Assembly (NCBI RefSeq): GCF_003854275.1
Contig: NZ_QTQP01000019.1
Span: forward strand, 1 to 64,000
Reading direction: 5' to 3'
Length of the DNA stretch: 64,000 nt
Source of the DNA: Burkholderia sp. Bp8963
Lineage (GTDB): Bacteria > Pseudomonadota > Gammaproteobacteria > Burkholderiales > Burkholderiaceae
Made by a program: the position numbers and the translations under genes. Positions 17,375-25,774 of this stretch are shown in pieces. Positions within the stretch are counted from its first letter, which is position 1. The number at the start of each line of letters is the position of its first letter. The notes under the pieces are model-generated. The model had not been told where the DNA came from. It saw only the letters and a list, made by a program, of their open reading frames with translations, and ran no database searches.

Positions 17375-18049
17375 TTAGAACACCACGGCACTGCCGTCCG
17401 GTTCGCGCGGCCGACCCGTCGTCGGTGATGTGGCAGTCACCCCGTCGCGCTCCGGTCCCAATGTCTGTCGAATCGCGGCTCGGGACTGCGGTGAGCGAGT
17501 CGGTATGGCGGGGCCGATCGGCACAACCGGGATCGGTGCGATCGCCGGCACCGTTGCCACCGTTGACGACGGCTCCATCGCCTTGTCCACGACGCGCTGT
17601 ACGTAGCCCGTGCGGTAGCCGGTCGAAAAATCGCCGCTCGCATAGCACGACAGACTCGCGCGCAGCGCAGCCTGCACGTCAGACTGAGCGTTGGCCACGG
17701 TATGGAATTGCCTGCCTCGGGCCGCAGTGAAACAGCGTTGCAGAATCCCGGCACCTGCGGCCAGATTGCGACAGGGCTCGAATGCGTTCTCAGGCGTCAG
17801 GCCATAGGCTACCCAATTCGCGCGGTTCACCTGCGCGAGTCCGACACTGAAATTCCAGCCGAGCGCGTCCAGCGCGCGCGCGGTTGCCACGGCCTCGGCG
17901 GCACTCGACGGTTGCCGCAGCAGTCGGCCACGTACGACGCCGATCGCATAGGGATTGAATCCGGACTCGATGCGCACGATCGCCGCCATCGTGACTGGGG
18001 CGATCTGCGGCGCGCACTGTTGCGCAAGCGCCAAGAAGTCGAGCGGCAT
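17375..18049 (-). CDS. virB1: Lytic transglycosylase VirB1
   Basis: 224 residues. A goose-lysozyme/SLT fold: the catalytic Glu is in AIVRIESGFNPYAIG (Glu about 25), with SVGLAQVNRANW and later YASGDFSTG. It opens peptidoglycan for the channel. Unusually for an exported enzyme the N-terminus (MPLDFLALAQQCAPQI) has no clear signal peptide, which is common in plasmid VirB1 homologues. The C-terminal 60 residues are Pro/Arg-rich. It begins two bases after the previous stop. Confidence 0.88.
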   Translation of the reverse strand: MPLDFLALAQQCAPQIAPVTMAAIVRIESGFNPYAIGVVRGRLLRQPSSAAEAVATARALDALGWNFSVGLAQVNRANWVAYGLTPENAFEPCRNLAAGAGILQRCFTAARGRQFHTVANAQSDVQAALRASLSCYASGDFSTGYRTGYVQRVVDKAMEPSSTVATVPAIAPIPVVPIGPAIPTRSPQSRAAIRQTLGPERDGVTATSPTTGRPREPDGSAVVF

Positions 18050-18051
18050 GA

Positions 18052-18609
18052 TCAGTTCCCTCCGCCAAAGCGATCCCACTGCTGATTGATACGCTGCAGA
18101 ACGTGCATGGCGGACTGCACAGGGCAATAGGGCACCTGCGTACTGCCTGCACCGTAAAATTCGGTGATCGTTGGCGCCTGTGCGCCGACGCCCCACCAGA
18201 CACGCGTATAGCGCTGGTTGTCGATCACGACGTTGTTTGCGCCGCTTGCTCGACACGGCAGATCGCTCGGCTGCGGATCACGCCAGTCCAGCAAGTCCTC
18301 GCGGCAATCACCGCCGCTGGCCAGCGTGTTGGTTGTCGTCCCGCCTTGCGTGCCACCCGCACCAACATCGCATGTCGGAAAGGGATCACCGTGTCTTAAC
18401 GCCGCCCACAACCTTTCGATCGGCGGCACGCATTCGGCATACTGCTCCGGCCCGCCCGGATTCGACAGACACAGCATGACCTGGCAACCCCAGTCGTCTG
18501 CCCGGGCCATTCCGGGCGCCATCAGCAGCATGCCGAGAACGGCGGCAAGCGGCACCAGACGGCACCCCGCCGTTTGCCGCCAGCCCGACGCCGACGCGCT
18601 GTTATGCAT
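18052..18609 (-). CDS. Exported Cys-rich conjugation protein (TrbM-like)
   Basis: 185 residues. A signal peptide ends near GMARADD (about 37). The mature part begins with WGCQVMLCLSNPGGP and CVPPIERLWAALRHGDPFPTC, a cysteine-containing pattern seen in TrbM-like proteins next to T4SS operons, where it is probably disulfide-bonded in the periplasm. The remainder, with VIDNQRYTRVWWG, is not diagnostic. The gene overlaps the end of the ParA-like gene by eight bases and precedes virB1 by two. The exact function in transfer is unknown. Confidence 0.6.
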   Translation of the reverse strand: MHNSASASGWRQTAGCRLVPLAAVLGMLLMAPGMARADDWGCQVMLCLSNPGGPEQYAECVPPIERLWAALRHGDPFPTCDVGAGGTQGGTTTNTLASGGDCREDLLDWRDPQPSDLPCRASGANNVVIDNQRYTRVWWGVGAQAPTITEFYGAGSTQVPYCPVQSAMHVLQRINQQWDRFGGGN

Positions 18610-19447
18610 CGCACACCTCGGCCACACCTGACTGCGATGCCGATTCGCCCACGTGATCAAGGTGGCGAGCGAGCGTGTCGAAACACGCGCTCAGGGTGTG
18701 CCATTCGGTATGCACGGTTGAATCGACTCGAACCAGATCCGCAACTGATATTCCGCACGCTTGCGCCTGCGTGATGGCGTCGAGCCGAGGCAGGCGTAGA
18801 TAGCCTGCCGACACTTGAGCATGTGGAACCAGCCATGTAGCCACGCTCGCTTCAATCCACTTGAGCTGTGCCTGTTGCCGGCGTGTCAGCTCGACGCAGT
18901 TGGGCACGATGCCGACAAAGCACAGCGATGGATTGAGCCGAGCACGTACACTACGCACCCCGTTGCTGCCATTGACGAATTCGGCCACCTGCCCAAGCGT
19001 GTCCGGCGACACCAGAATCGGACTCACCAATGCATCCACGAGTGCGGCCGCGCAAATGGCGCGTGGGTCGGGCCATGGCGGACTGTCGATCAGACCGACA
19101 TCGAACGATGGCGCAACCTGCGAGAAGAGGTGTCGCAAGTTGGCGTAACAGCGCGCGCCGAGCGGATCATCGCGGCGCGCGATGCCCGCAATGGCATCCG
19201 CGGCGAGCACACCCATGCGCGGCGCAGCCGTATCAGGTAATGGGCTGCGTTGAATATCGTCCGATCCGCGCTTCATCCTGATCGCACACGGGCCTCGCGC
19301 GAGCGACATGGCACTGCATGCCGGCTCGGCCAAGTCGATCACCAACACCCGGTATCCGCGCACGAGGCGAAGATAATGGGCGAACTGGCACACCAGTGTC
19401 GTTCTGCCGGTACCACCATGGGCCGAAGCCACCAGAAGCGATTTCAT
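18602..19447 (-). CDS. ParA/MinD-like ATPase with altered P-loop
   Basis: 281 residues. The fold is that of ParA-family ATPases: SLLVASAHGGTGRTTL at the N-terminus, VLVIDLAEP (A' motif region), and VGLIDSPPWPDP (Walker B). Both lysines of the usual KGGxGKT loop are replaced, by His and Arg (AGA codon), so normal ATP hydrolysis is doubtful. It heads the T4SS operon, a position where StbB- or VirC1-like proteins help relaxosome localisation. The start was placed at the second in-frame ATG, nine bases after GAGGA; the first ATG directly abuts that motif. Confidence 0.7.
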   Translation of the reverse strand: MKSLLVASAHGGTGRTTLVCQFAHYLRLVRGYRVLVIDLAEPACSAMSLARGPCAIRMKRGSDDIQRSPLPDTAAPRMGVLAADAIAGIARRDDPLGARCYANLRHLFSQVAPSFDVGLIDSPPWPDPRAICAAALVDALVSPILVSPDTLGQVAEFVNGSNGVRSVRARLNPSLCFVGIVPNCVELTRRQQAQLKWIEASVATWLVPHAQVSAGYLRLPRLDAITQAQACGISVADLVRVDSTVHTEWHTLSACFDTLARHLDHVGESASQSGVAEVCDA

Positions 19448-19566
19448 GGCCGTCATTCCTCGGATGGGGCTCCGAGCATCGACGTCCCTGCGTGAAACAG
19501 TGAACTCGCGGCGCCAGGAAGGCTCACTGCAGGTTCAACGGGGAATCATGAAACCACGCCAGAAAG

Positions 19567-19596
19567 CGCAAAAGCCTGCGATTGCAGGCTTTTGCG
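19567..19596. repeat. 13-bp perfect inverted repeat
   Basis: CGCAAAAGCCTGC and GCAGGCTTTTGCG are separated by GATT. It has the size and A/T-flank pattern of a bidirectional Rho-independent terminator, with the T-run inside the stem. It lies 120 bases upstream of the ParA-like gene, so it could end a transcript coming from the right, attenuate the operon, or be a relaxase- or regulator-binding palindrome. Confidence 0.6.
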
Positions 19597-19862
19597 TGAG
19601 CGTTGCGGCGCACCACGTGATCACACAGGCATCGATGCTGCGGGGCCGCTAACGCGTACTCGGTCGTGCTACGCACGTTGACCGGATCAGATTGTTGGCT
19701 TCACTGTAGGTCAGCCGTCGCGTCGAATCAAGTGTCGACATTCGTCAACAGGATGAACCGGAATCCTTGTCGGGCTGCGATGTTCCTGGCCGTTCCTAAA
19801 ATCATTGGGTGCTCCATGTGCGCACGATCTTGACGATGACGGCGTCTTCGCGACGTGACTTC

Positions 19863-19892
19863 GGTTCACCCTGCCTTGGCGCGGGGTGAACC
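19863..19892. repeat. 9-bp inverted repeat beside the small regulator gene
   Basis: GGTTCACCC and GGGTGAACC flank a 12-nt loop, followed on the plus strand by AAAAA. It lies 31 bases past the stop of the gene at 19923-20216 and could be its terminator or an operator. It is not part of a recognisable tRNA. Confidence 0.5.
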
Positions 19893-19922
19893 AAAAATCG
19901 CACGACATACGCTACGGGAACG

Positions 19923-20216
19923 TCACGGGTGACGCTCATCTTCTGCAAGAGTACGAGCAAGCGCAGAACGTGCCGCATGAAGTTCGAAATCGAAAAGGCG
20001 ACCGGGATGGCGAGGAATCTTCAGCCGTCGGCACACCACTTCCCTGCCCGCGTGCCACAGGAAAACCATTCGCAAGATTTCCCGCTCCCGTGGCGCAAGC
20101 GTTCGCCACGCCCGTGTCACGCACTCGGCATCAACGCGATCGTACGCACCGCGGCTTGACTGCCCCCAATTGCGAAGACGCTCATCGAGCGACCACTGAC
20201 GCTCATTACGCTTCAC
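19923..20216 (-). CDS. Small protein with sigma-region-4-like helix-turn-helix
   Basis: 97 residues. LAPREREILRMVFLWHAGRE followed by VVCRRLKI resembles a sigma-70 region 4 or phage antiterminator-Q type helix-turn-helix, where REREIL and the following helices bind DNA. The N-terminus (DERLRNWGQSSRGAYD) is typical of small regulatory proteins next to AlpA genes in proteobacterial islands. It overlaps the AlpA gene by eleven bases, so they are cotranscribed. It probably regulates element genes; the target is unknown. Confidence 0.55.
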   Translation of the reverse strand: MKRNERQWSLDERLRNWGQSSRGAYDRVDAECVTRAWRTLAPREREILRMVFLWHAGREVVCRRLKIPRHPGRLFDFELHAARSALARTLAEDERHP

Positions 20217-20454
20217 CGCCGCCTCCGTGCATTTCCGGCTCGCGCGCCTGGGAAGCGCGATAACGCGCGGGGTTTGCCAAGAACCGTTCGATATCGGCTG
20301 CCCGCCACCCGACCATCCGCCCGCCGAGCGGAATCGCGGGCGGAAAGGTTCCGTCCCGCATGCGCTTGTAGATCGTCGAGCGCGATAGGCCCGTGCGCTG
20401 CTCGACCTGCCGTCGGCGCAGGATCGTCAACGCTTCGTCACCATTCCATGACAT
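20206..20454 (-). CDS. AlpA-family transcriptional regulator
   Basis: 82 residues. An excisionase/MerR-like winged helix is visible: LRRRQVEQRTGLSRSTIYKR, then the wing FPPAIPLGG and WRAADIERFL. AlpA proteins activate integrase or excision genes of integrative elements. The start ATG at 20454 follows a GAGGG-containing segment; an earlier in-frame Met lacks such support. With the ParA-like protein it marks this region as an integrating element rather than ordinary chromosome. Confidence 0.85.
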   Translation of the reverse strand: MSWNGDEALTILRRRQVEQRTGLSRSTIYKRMRDGTFPPAIPLGGRMVGWRAADIERFLANPARYRASQAREPEMHGGGGEA

Positions 20455-20541
20455 GACTCGCCCTCCATACCCGGCACACACGTAGCCGGAACTCAGAGGC
20501 ATTCAAGCAGCGAAAAAGATGCGTGGCCAAACCCGTCTTAT

Positions 20542-20559
20542 CGACGGGACATCCCGTCG
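20542..20559. repeat. 8-bp palindrome upstream of alpA
   Basis: CGACGGGA-ca-TCCCGTCG is a perfect inverted repeat about 90 bases before the AlpA start. Position and symmetry suit an operator for AlpA or the small HTH protein, or an attenuating hairpin. No T-run follows. Confidence 0.4.
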
Positions 20560-20734
20560 GGTCAGAGTGAGTTCGCGGCACAACCCGCAGGCAGCAGGGT
20601 CGTGGCCCGTCACACCCGGTCAATGGCTCGCCCTCGCGCTGACGCGACCTCGCCTTCGGTGGCCGACGCACGGCTCACCGAAAAGGCGGTGGGCTCATCT
20701 CAGGGGATTCTCACAGTCAGGAGGCGGCTTTACG

Positions 20735-21193
20735 TCACGACGCCGCGTTCAGCGGCGAAATGGGCGACGGGATCTGAGCGGCCATGAATCGCTCCAGGCG
20801 TTCCCACGCGGAGCAATACCGGTGCATCGGCACGGCCGCCAACTGTTCGTCGTGTAAGACCAGAATCTGCTCGATCATGGAGCGCTCGTGATCGAGCAAC
20901 AGCCACGCGGCCCCGTGCTCTGCCCGTGCGATGCACGCTTCCAAGGCGGCCTCGGCCCGCTGGTACAGCGCCAGCGCCTCTCCCAACTCGCTCTCGCCAC
21001 GCAGGTAAAACGCGAGATAGACCACCCGCAACAGACAACTGATCTGCGCTTCTCCCCCATGACCGGCCCGCACCACTGCCAGTGCCACGTGATTTTCGAG
21101 GGGGAGCGCATGGACTTTCTCGGTCGGTAAAGGCAGGAGTTCGACTGTCGTAAGCGGGTTGCGACCGGCGCGTCGGACTTTCGGCAAAACCAT
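20735..21193 (-). CDS. Hypothetical helical protein, island-associated
   Basis: 152 residues from the chosen Met. The core reads LPLPTEKVHALPLENHVALA, then AGHGGEAQISCLLRVVYLAF, followed by long amphipathic helices and a C-terminal HDEQLAAVPMHRYCSAWERL. Proteins with this pattern occur in Burkholderia islands, sometimes labelled as Fis-type regulators, but no clear DNA-binding motif is visible here. The start is uncertain because the frame stays open for 76 more codons without a ribosome-binding site. It lies upstream of alpA in the same direction, separated by 280 bases. Confidence 0.5.
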   Translation of the reverse strand: MVLPKVRRAGRNPLTTVELLPLPTEKVHALPLENHVALAVVRAGHGGEAQISCLLRVVYLAFYLRGESELGEALALYQRAEAALEACIARAEHGAAWLLLDHERSMIEQILVLHDEQLAAVPMHRYCSAWERLERFMAAQIPSPISPLNAAS

Positions 21194-21485
21194 GGGCCAT
21201 GAAGGGGCTGTGATGACGTCCAGACATGATAGCGCGAGCCTCACGTCAAGCCGAACGCATCTTCCCATCTGGAACCGCGCATGTGTCACGCCGTCAGTTC
21301 TTCGAAATTCACCCGGATCACCCGTTGTCCACGGCCCGTGACACGCGAATCCGTGGTCGCGTATTGTATCCATGCAGTCCCGCGGAAATGCATCGCTTCG
21401 CATCGTACACGGAACAATCACGGCTTACGCGGCCGCGGCCGGATGCCCAACCCGGCCGCTTTCTGCCTGAACGGCGGTTTGCCGC
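21194..21485. other. Spacer between transfer module and amide module
   Basis: About 290 bases with no supported gene and no recognisable terminator. The functional change on either side (conjugation versus amide catabolism) makes this a candidate junction, but no direct repeat or att-like sequence could be identified by eye. Confidence 0.35.
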
Positions 21486-22520
21486 TCAAAACTTCATCCG
21501 TATCCCGGCGCCCACGCTGTTGCCTGAGGACACACGGGTAATCGTGTCGTAACGCCAGGCCGCATACACATCGGTCCGCTTCGAAAGCGGGTAGTCATAG
21601 CCCAGCGCGGCTGTCGACCAACGGACATGATCTCCTGCCGAGGGGCGTCGCTGCGTTCCGGCCCACGACACCAGTACGCTCCCGAGCCCCATTCGAACAC
21701 TCATGCCGACCTGCACCGTGTCGTCCGTGACATGATTATTGTTGTCCACGCGTTCGTACTGCGCAAATAGCTTGATCGCGCGGAACCGATACGCACCACC
21801 GACCAACCAGGCAGTCTGTGTCGTCGCCCCGTTGAGAAACAAGGACGCCGTATGCAGACTCTGCACGGCGGCCGTCGCCGAAAACGGGCCCGCGAAGTAC
21901 AGGACATTCGCGCTGTAGTTGGCCTGCCCCACATGACCGGCGACGCCGGCATTGCTGTAGAGCAGGCTTCCCGATAGGCCGCCTACCTCCGGCGTCTGGT
22001 ACAGCACCGAGTCGTCAATCGCCGTGTCACTCTGTAGCGACGCGGCGCCCATGGCCGAGCCAAGGTAACTGTGCACGACGATCGGCGAGAAAACGAAGGA
22101 ATTTCCGAACGGATTGAAGAGCAGGGTCGACACGAACAGCGGGGCAGTATTACGTCCGAGCGTCAGCTCGCCAAAATGACCACTCAGACCGACGAAGGCA
22201 TTGCGCCCGAAAAACGACTCCCCGTTGAAGGAACCGACCTGACCGCCGTTCACGCGAAAGAAACTTTCCAGCGTGAACACGGCCTTCAAACCACCGCCCA
22301 GATCCTCGGAGCCGGACATTCCCCAATAGGACGTCGTCATGCCGCCCGACCCGACCTGCCAGGCATTGCCCGCTGCGCCAGCCGGATGCACCTCGCCCAC
22401 AAAGGCATCGACGAGCCCGTAAAGCGATACCGATGATTGTGCGTGTGCCATCCCGGAGGCAATGCCTATTGCCAATGCCAACGTCAACCTCCATTTAGTA
22501 TTCCAAAGAATTTTCTGCAT
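21486..22520 (-). CDS. Outer-membrane trimeric porin
   Basis: 344 residues. A signal peptide ends in MAHAQ (about 27), then SSVSLYGLVDAFVGEV opens a Gram-negative general porin of the Burkholderia OpcP/Omp38 type. The L3 region with FFGRNAFVGLSG and the final strand SVGAGIRMKF, ending in Phe, are typical. The Shine-Dalgarno AAGGAG is five bases before the ATG. It is the last gene of the amide operon, which suggests that it admits the amide substrate. It differs clearly in codon use and sequence from the second porin at 49336. Confidence 0.9.
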   Translation of the reverse strand: MQKILWNTKWRLTLALAIGIASGMAHAQSSVSLYGLVDAFVGEVHPAGAAGNAWQVGSGGMTTSYWGMSGSEDLGGGLKAVFTLESFFRVNGGQVGSFNGESFFGRNAFVGLSGHFGELTLGRNTAPLFVSTLLFNPFGNSFVFSPIVVHSYLGSAMGAASLQSDTAIDDSVLYQTPEVGGLSGSLLYSNAGVAGHVGQANYSANVLYFAGPFSATAAVQSLHTASLFLNGATTQTAWLVGGAYRFRAIKLFAQYERVDNNNHVTDDTVQVGMSVRMGLGSVLVSWAGTQRRPSAGDHVRWSTAALGYDYPLSKRTDVYAAWRYDTITRVSSGNSVGAGIRMKF

Positions 22521-22569
22521 TTCGTCTCCTTATCGTGAATATTTTTTTAACAGCGACGCCAGGTACCGC

Positions 22570-23115
22570 TTAATCCGGCCGCACCCGCGCCAGCGGTCGT
22601 CCGTGCTCCGCCAGCGCGATTGCCACGACGATCTCGTCCGGCGCGGGCGAATCCGCGACCGTCAGCGACACCGTGTCGAAGAGATCAAAGTTCCACATGT
22701 CCGCAGTCCCATGCAGCGGAATGTCGACGCACGCGCCGGGCGCCGCGCGCTTGGCAACCGACGGCATGATCGACGTCGCGCCGGGCAAGCCCGCACGCAC
22801 TGCCTTGCCCAGCCGGGGATGCAGCAGCGCCGCGCCACACTCGAGCGGCACGGCCGTGCCCACGATCGCTGCCTTGCCGTAGCCCTGAATCACTGTCGGC
22901 ATCACGTCCAGCGCCCACCTCGCACGCGCCGTCAATAGCGTTCCGAGCTCCGCACCGATGTCGTAGAGCGGCTCGAGTGCGGCGCCGTCCTGCAGGTCGT
23001 GAAGTCTCAGGACAGCCGCCGCGACCACCTGCCGGTGCAAAGGTTTGACTGACACACCGAGTTCCGCATGGCGTTCGACGAGATGAACGATGATCTTTTC
23101 AATCTGTGCGCTCAT
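22570..23115 (-). CDS. AA_synth-family protein
   Basis: 181 residues matching the 'amino acid synthesis' family (Pfam AA_synth, DUF1185): YGKAAIVGTA, LECGAALLHPRLGKAVR and the C-terminal SPAPDEIVVAIALAEHGRPL are the conserved blocks. Despite the name, no biochemical activity has been proved for the family. Members often accompany amidases and ABC transporters, as here. Its ATG overlaps the amidase stop (ATGA), so the two are coupled. A role in handling the amidase product is an inference. Confidence 0.8.
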   Translation of the reverse strand: MSAQIEKIIVHLVERHAELGVSVKPLHRQVVAAAVLRLHDLQDGAALEPLYDIGAELGTLLTARARWALDVMPTVIQGYGKAAIVGTAVPLECGAALLHPRLGKAVRAGLPGATSIMPSVAKRAAPGACVDIPLHGTADMWNFDLFDTVSLTVADSPAPDEIVVAIALAEHGRPLARVRPD

Positions 23116-24527
23116 GACTGCGACTCCGCTTCGGCGCTCCGACGCTCCTTTGCTCGCCCCGGCGTCGGAAACGGCCCTCTCGCCGATTCATAGGCGCGCG
23201 CTGCGCGCAGCACCAGCGCGTCGGCACCATGTGGTCCAATGATCTGCAGCCCCGTCGGCATTCCGCCCGGTAACCCGCAAGGCACGCTCGCGGCCGGGAA
23301 ACCGGTCTGATTGCACCAGGACGTCAGCGGTGGCGCGACGCGCAGCTCCTCTGGTAGGCCCGGCACGGGTGGCGGGCCGCAATGAAAGGTGGGGGTCACC
23401 AGCAGGTCGTAATGCTCGAAGAATTCGGTCATCGCGACGGTCAATGCGTGGCGCGCCCGCAGCGCATCGACGAAGGTCGATGTCGTCTCCCGTGCACCGC
23501 TCTGCGCCAGCGCCAGCACGTCCGGATCGAGTTGCGCTTGTGCGTCTTCGTCGAGTTGTTGGATCCGCTGAGCAAAAAACACCGACCATTGAATCGAATG
23601 CATGCGGCTCTTCAGATAGCCGTTAAGCGGCTCTACCTCCGTCTCGTCGACGTGCGCCCCCAGCGTTTCAATCAACCCGACGGCCTGCCTGACGCTGTTG
23701 GTAATAGCGGGGTCGACCCGCACGCCGGCCGGCGCCGGGCAGTACGCGACACGAAGCCCGGCAACGCCGTCGCCCAGTCCGACGCGCCAGTCTCGAAGGC
23801 AGGACGTGAGGGAGTCTGCCGTGCGCCGCGCTCGCGCGATCACGGTGAGCATCAGCGCCGCATCGCTCACGTTGCGGGCAATCGGTCCCAGTGTCGACAG
23901 GGACGGCCAGGTCCCTTCGGCGCCCGACGGCACCAGCCCGAACGACGGCTTGAAGCCCACCACGCCGCTCCAGCAAGCTGGAACACGGATTGAACCTCCA
24001 CCGTCCGTTGCCAGCGACAGCGGCCCCATGCCGAGCGCGACGGCCACCGCCGAACCACCGCTACTGCCGCCCGATGTGACACGCCTGTCCCACGGATTTC
24101 GGGTAATACCCGTGAGCGGGCTGTCCGTCACGATCTTGTTGCCGAATTCCGACGTCGTGGTCTTGCCGAACAGGAGGGCACCGGCGCGCCGCAACCGCCC
24201 GACCGCGGGTGCATCGTCCTGCTCCAGACCAACCAAAGACGCCAGCGAGCCGTGCCGCGTCGGCAATCCCTGAACGGCCACCAGATCCTTGATCGAGACC
24301 GGTACACCGTCCAGCAACCCGCATGGCTCGTTTCGCCTCCAGCGCTGTTCCGACTTACGTGCGGCCGCCAGTGCGCCCTCTTCGTCGACGCAGCACAGAC
24401 AGTTGAACTGTCGATTGAACTGCGTCACCTGATCCAGCACGGCAGCCATGACTTCGACCGGCGACAGCGCGCGACGCTGGAATGCCATAGTCAACTGACT
24501 GGCACTCGTCCATATTGCATCATCCAT
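23112..24527 (-). CDS. Amidase (amidase-signature family)
   Basis: 471 residues. The Ser-cisSer-Lys triad is visible: Lys80 in GVPVSIKD, cis-Ser155 in SGGSSGGS, and nucleophile Ser179 in TDGGGSIR. Length is standard for the family (GatA, AtzF and aryl-amidase relatives). It hydrolyses a small amide to acid and ammonia, substrate unknown. The start was placed at the second ATG because AGGA stands six bases before it. It follows the binding protein by 50 bases. The amidase at 30031 is a paralogue sharing the same triad spacing and the IVTDSPLTG block. Confidence 0.9.
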   Translation of the reverse strand: MDDAIWTSASQLTMAFQRRALSPVEVMAAVLDQVTQFNRQFNCLCCVDEEGALAAARKSEQRWRRNEPCGLLDGVPVSIKDLVAVQGLPTRHGSLASLVGLEQDDAPAVGRLRRAGALLFGKTTTSEFGNKIVTDSPLTGITRNPWDRRVTSGGSSGGSAVAVALGMGPLSLATDGGGSIRVPACWSGVVGFKPSFGLVPSGAEGTWPSLSTLGPIARNVSDAALMLTVIARARRTADSLTSCLRDWRVGLGDGVAGLRVAYCPAPAGVRVDPAITNSVRQAVGLIETLGAHVDETEVEPLNGYLKSRMHSIQWSVFFAQRIQQLDEDAQAQLDPDVLALAQSGARETTSTFVDALRARHALTVAMTEFFEHYDLLVTPTFHCGPPPVPGLPEELRVAPPLTSWCNQTGFPAASVPCGLPGGMPTGLQIIGPHGADALVLRAARAYESARGPFPTPGRAKERRSAEAESQS

Positions 24528-24583
24528 ACGCATTCCTAATTAAATTGATAAAATTTCAACTCTCTCAGATTCCCCTCGTACCT

Positions 24584-25774
24584 CTATCCCTGACAAATCG
24601 GCTTGATGGGTCCCACCGAGTCTAGAAGAGCAAAGCTGTCGTCCGCTGATGCCCGGCCGATGCGCGTCAAACACTGCACGTGGCCGCCGTCCTGGCCCAC
24701 GCCGGTTTTCCCGCGCGGCAAGGCAAGCGAAACGCCAGGCAGCGCCGCCTTGACCCGGTCGGCATCGACACTGCCCGCGATCCGGACCGCCTGCGCAAAC
24801 AGGCGAATGCCCGAATAGGTGTTCTCGCCGTGCGGCATCACCACGGCATACGGCCCCAGCCGTGGATCGTGTGCATCCGCGTGACGTGCGGTATAACGGG
24901 CGAGAAAATCCCGGTTTTCGGGGCTGTCGATGCTCATGAAATACGAGGACACGCCGATGACGCCGGTCGAAGCCCCCGTGGTTGCAATCGACAGCGACTC
25001 GTGTGCAATATCGGTCACGAGTTGCGGCTTCATCGCGAACGACCGGTACTGCTTGACGAACGTCACGGGATCGTCGCCAATGCTGTGCCAGACAACCTGA
25101 GGCGACTGACCGGCGACCTGCTGAAGAACCGCCCCGTAGTCACGCGTCCCGAAAGGCAGCCAGTACACGCCGAGGAATCGCCCGCCGTGGCGCGTCACGG
25201 CTGCTTGCAGTTCGGGCACCAGCACCTTCCGGTTGCTGCCGATATCCGATACCACCGCGCAGACGTTGCGCCCGCCCTCGCGCATTAGCCACGCGACCAA
25301 CGCATCCACCCGCTGGTTGGTGGCCAGACCGGTGGTGAAAAGCTGGGGATGGCAACGTCCCTCATCGAAATTTGGATAGACGATGAGCCGGCCCGCGACT
25401 CTCGCGGCCTGCAGCGCCGCTTCTCGCTCCGACGGCAACACCATGCCGGTGATCATCGCCACCTCGTCGCGCATGAAGAGCTGCTGCGCCTTCTGCAGTG
25501 TCACGGCCGTCGACATCTGCGTATCTTCGACGTGCAGTTCCAGTGGCCGGCCCAACAGTCCGCCCGCTGCGTTGATTTCGTCGACGGCCAGCGCCGCGCA
25601 GTTGCGGTTGGTTTCACCCACCCGCGTGAGCGGGCCGCTCAGCGGCGCGAGCAGTCCAATTTTGAGTGGCGTCGCAGCACGCACGAGCGACGGAGTGACA
25701 GACGCAGCCAGCGCGCTGGCCGCGCCCCAGAACATGGTTCGAGAAAAGTTGCGGCGAGTCAGGGTGGTTTTCAT
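24584..25774 (-). CDS. Amide/urea-type ABC substrate-binding protein
   Basis: 396 residues. A Tat signal (TRRNFSRTMFWGAAS) ends near SLVRA (about residue 34). The mature protein begins PLKIGLLAPLSGPLTRVGET and continues as a periplasmic binding protein of the UrtA/AmiC/FmdD type (GTRDYGAVLQQVAGQSPQVV and PHGENTYSGIRLFAQAV). It captures a small amide, urea-like or short amino-acid-like molecule for the transporter. The ATG overlaps the ATPase stop upstream (ATGA). A longer in-frame extension upstream is antisense-like and was rejected. Confidence 0.88.
   Translation of the reverse strand: MKTTLTRRNFSRTMFWGAASALAASVTPSLVRAATPLKIGLLAPLSGPLTRVGETNRNCAALAVDEINAAGGLLGRPLELHVEDTQMSTAVTLQKAQQLFMRDEVAMITGMVLPSEREAALQAARVAGRLIVYPNFDEGRCHPQLFTTGLATNQRVDALVAWLMREGGRNVCAVVSDIGSNRKVLVPELQAAVTRHGGRFLGVYWLPFGTRDYGAVLQQVAGQSPQVVWHSIGDDPVTFVKQYRSFAMKPQLVTDIAHESLSIATTGASTGVIGVSSYFMSIDSPENRDFLARYTARHADAHDPRLGPYAVVMPHGENTYSGIRLFAQAVRIAGSVDADRVKAALPGVSLALPRGKTGVGQDGGHVQCLTRIGRASADDSFALLDSVGPIKPICQG

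Larger units (their letters stand above)
19448..19922. other. Intergenic control region of the transfer operon
   Basis: 475 bases separate the ParA-like gene from the small regulator gene. It contains two strong inverted repeats (listed separately). No gene of any length looks convincing on either strand. As the largest gap inside the transfer module, it is the natural place for the operon promoter and a candidate for the origin of transfer, but no known nic consensus was recognised. Confidence 0.5.

Noticed and set aside
19863-19892. GGTTCACCC hairpin as a tRNA fragment or att site
   Set aside because: Although GGTTC recalls a T-arm, there is no acceptor or anticodon stem nearby and no second copy was noticed.
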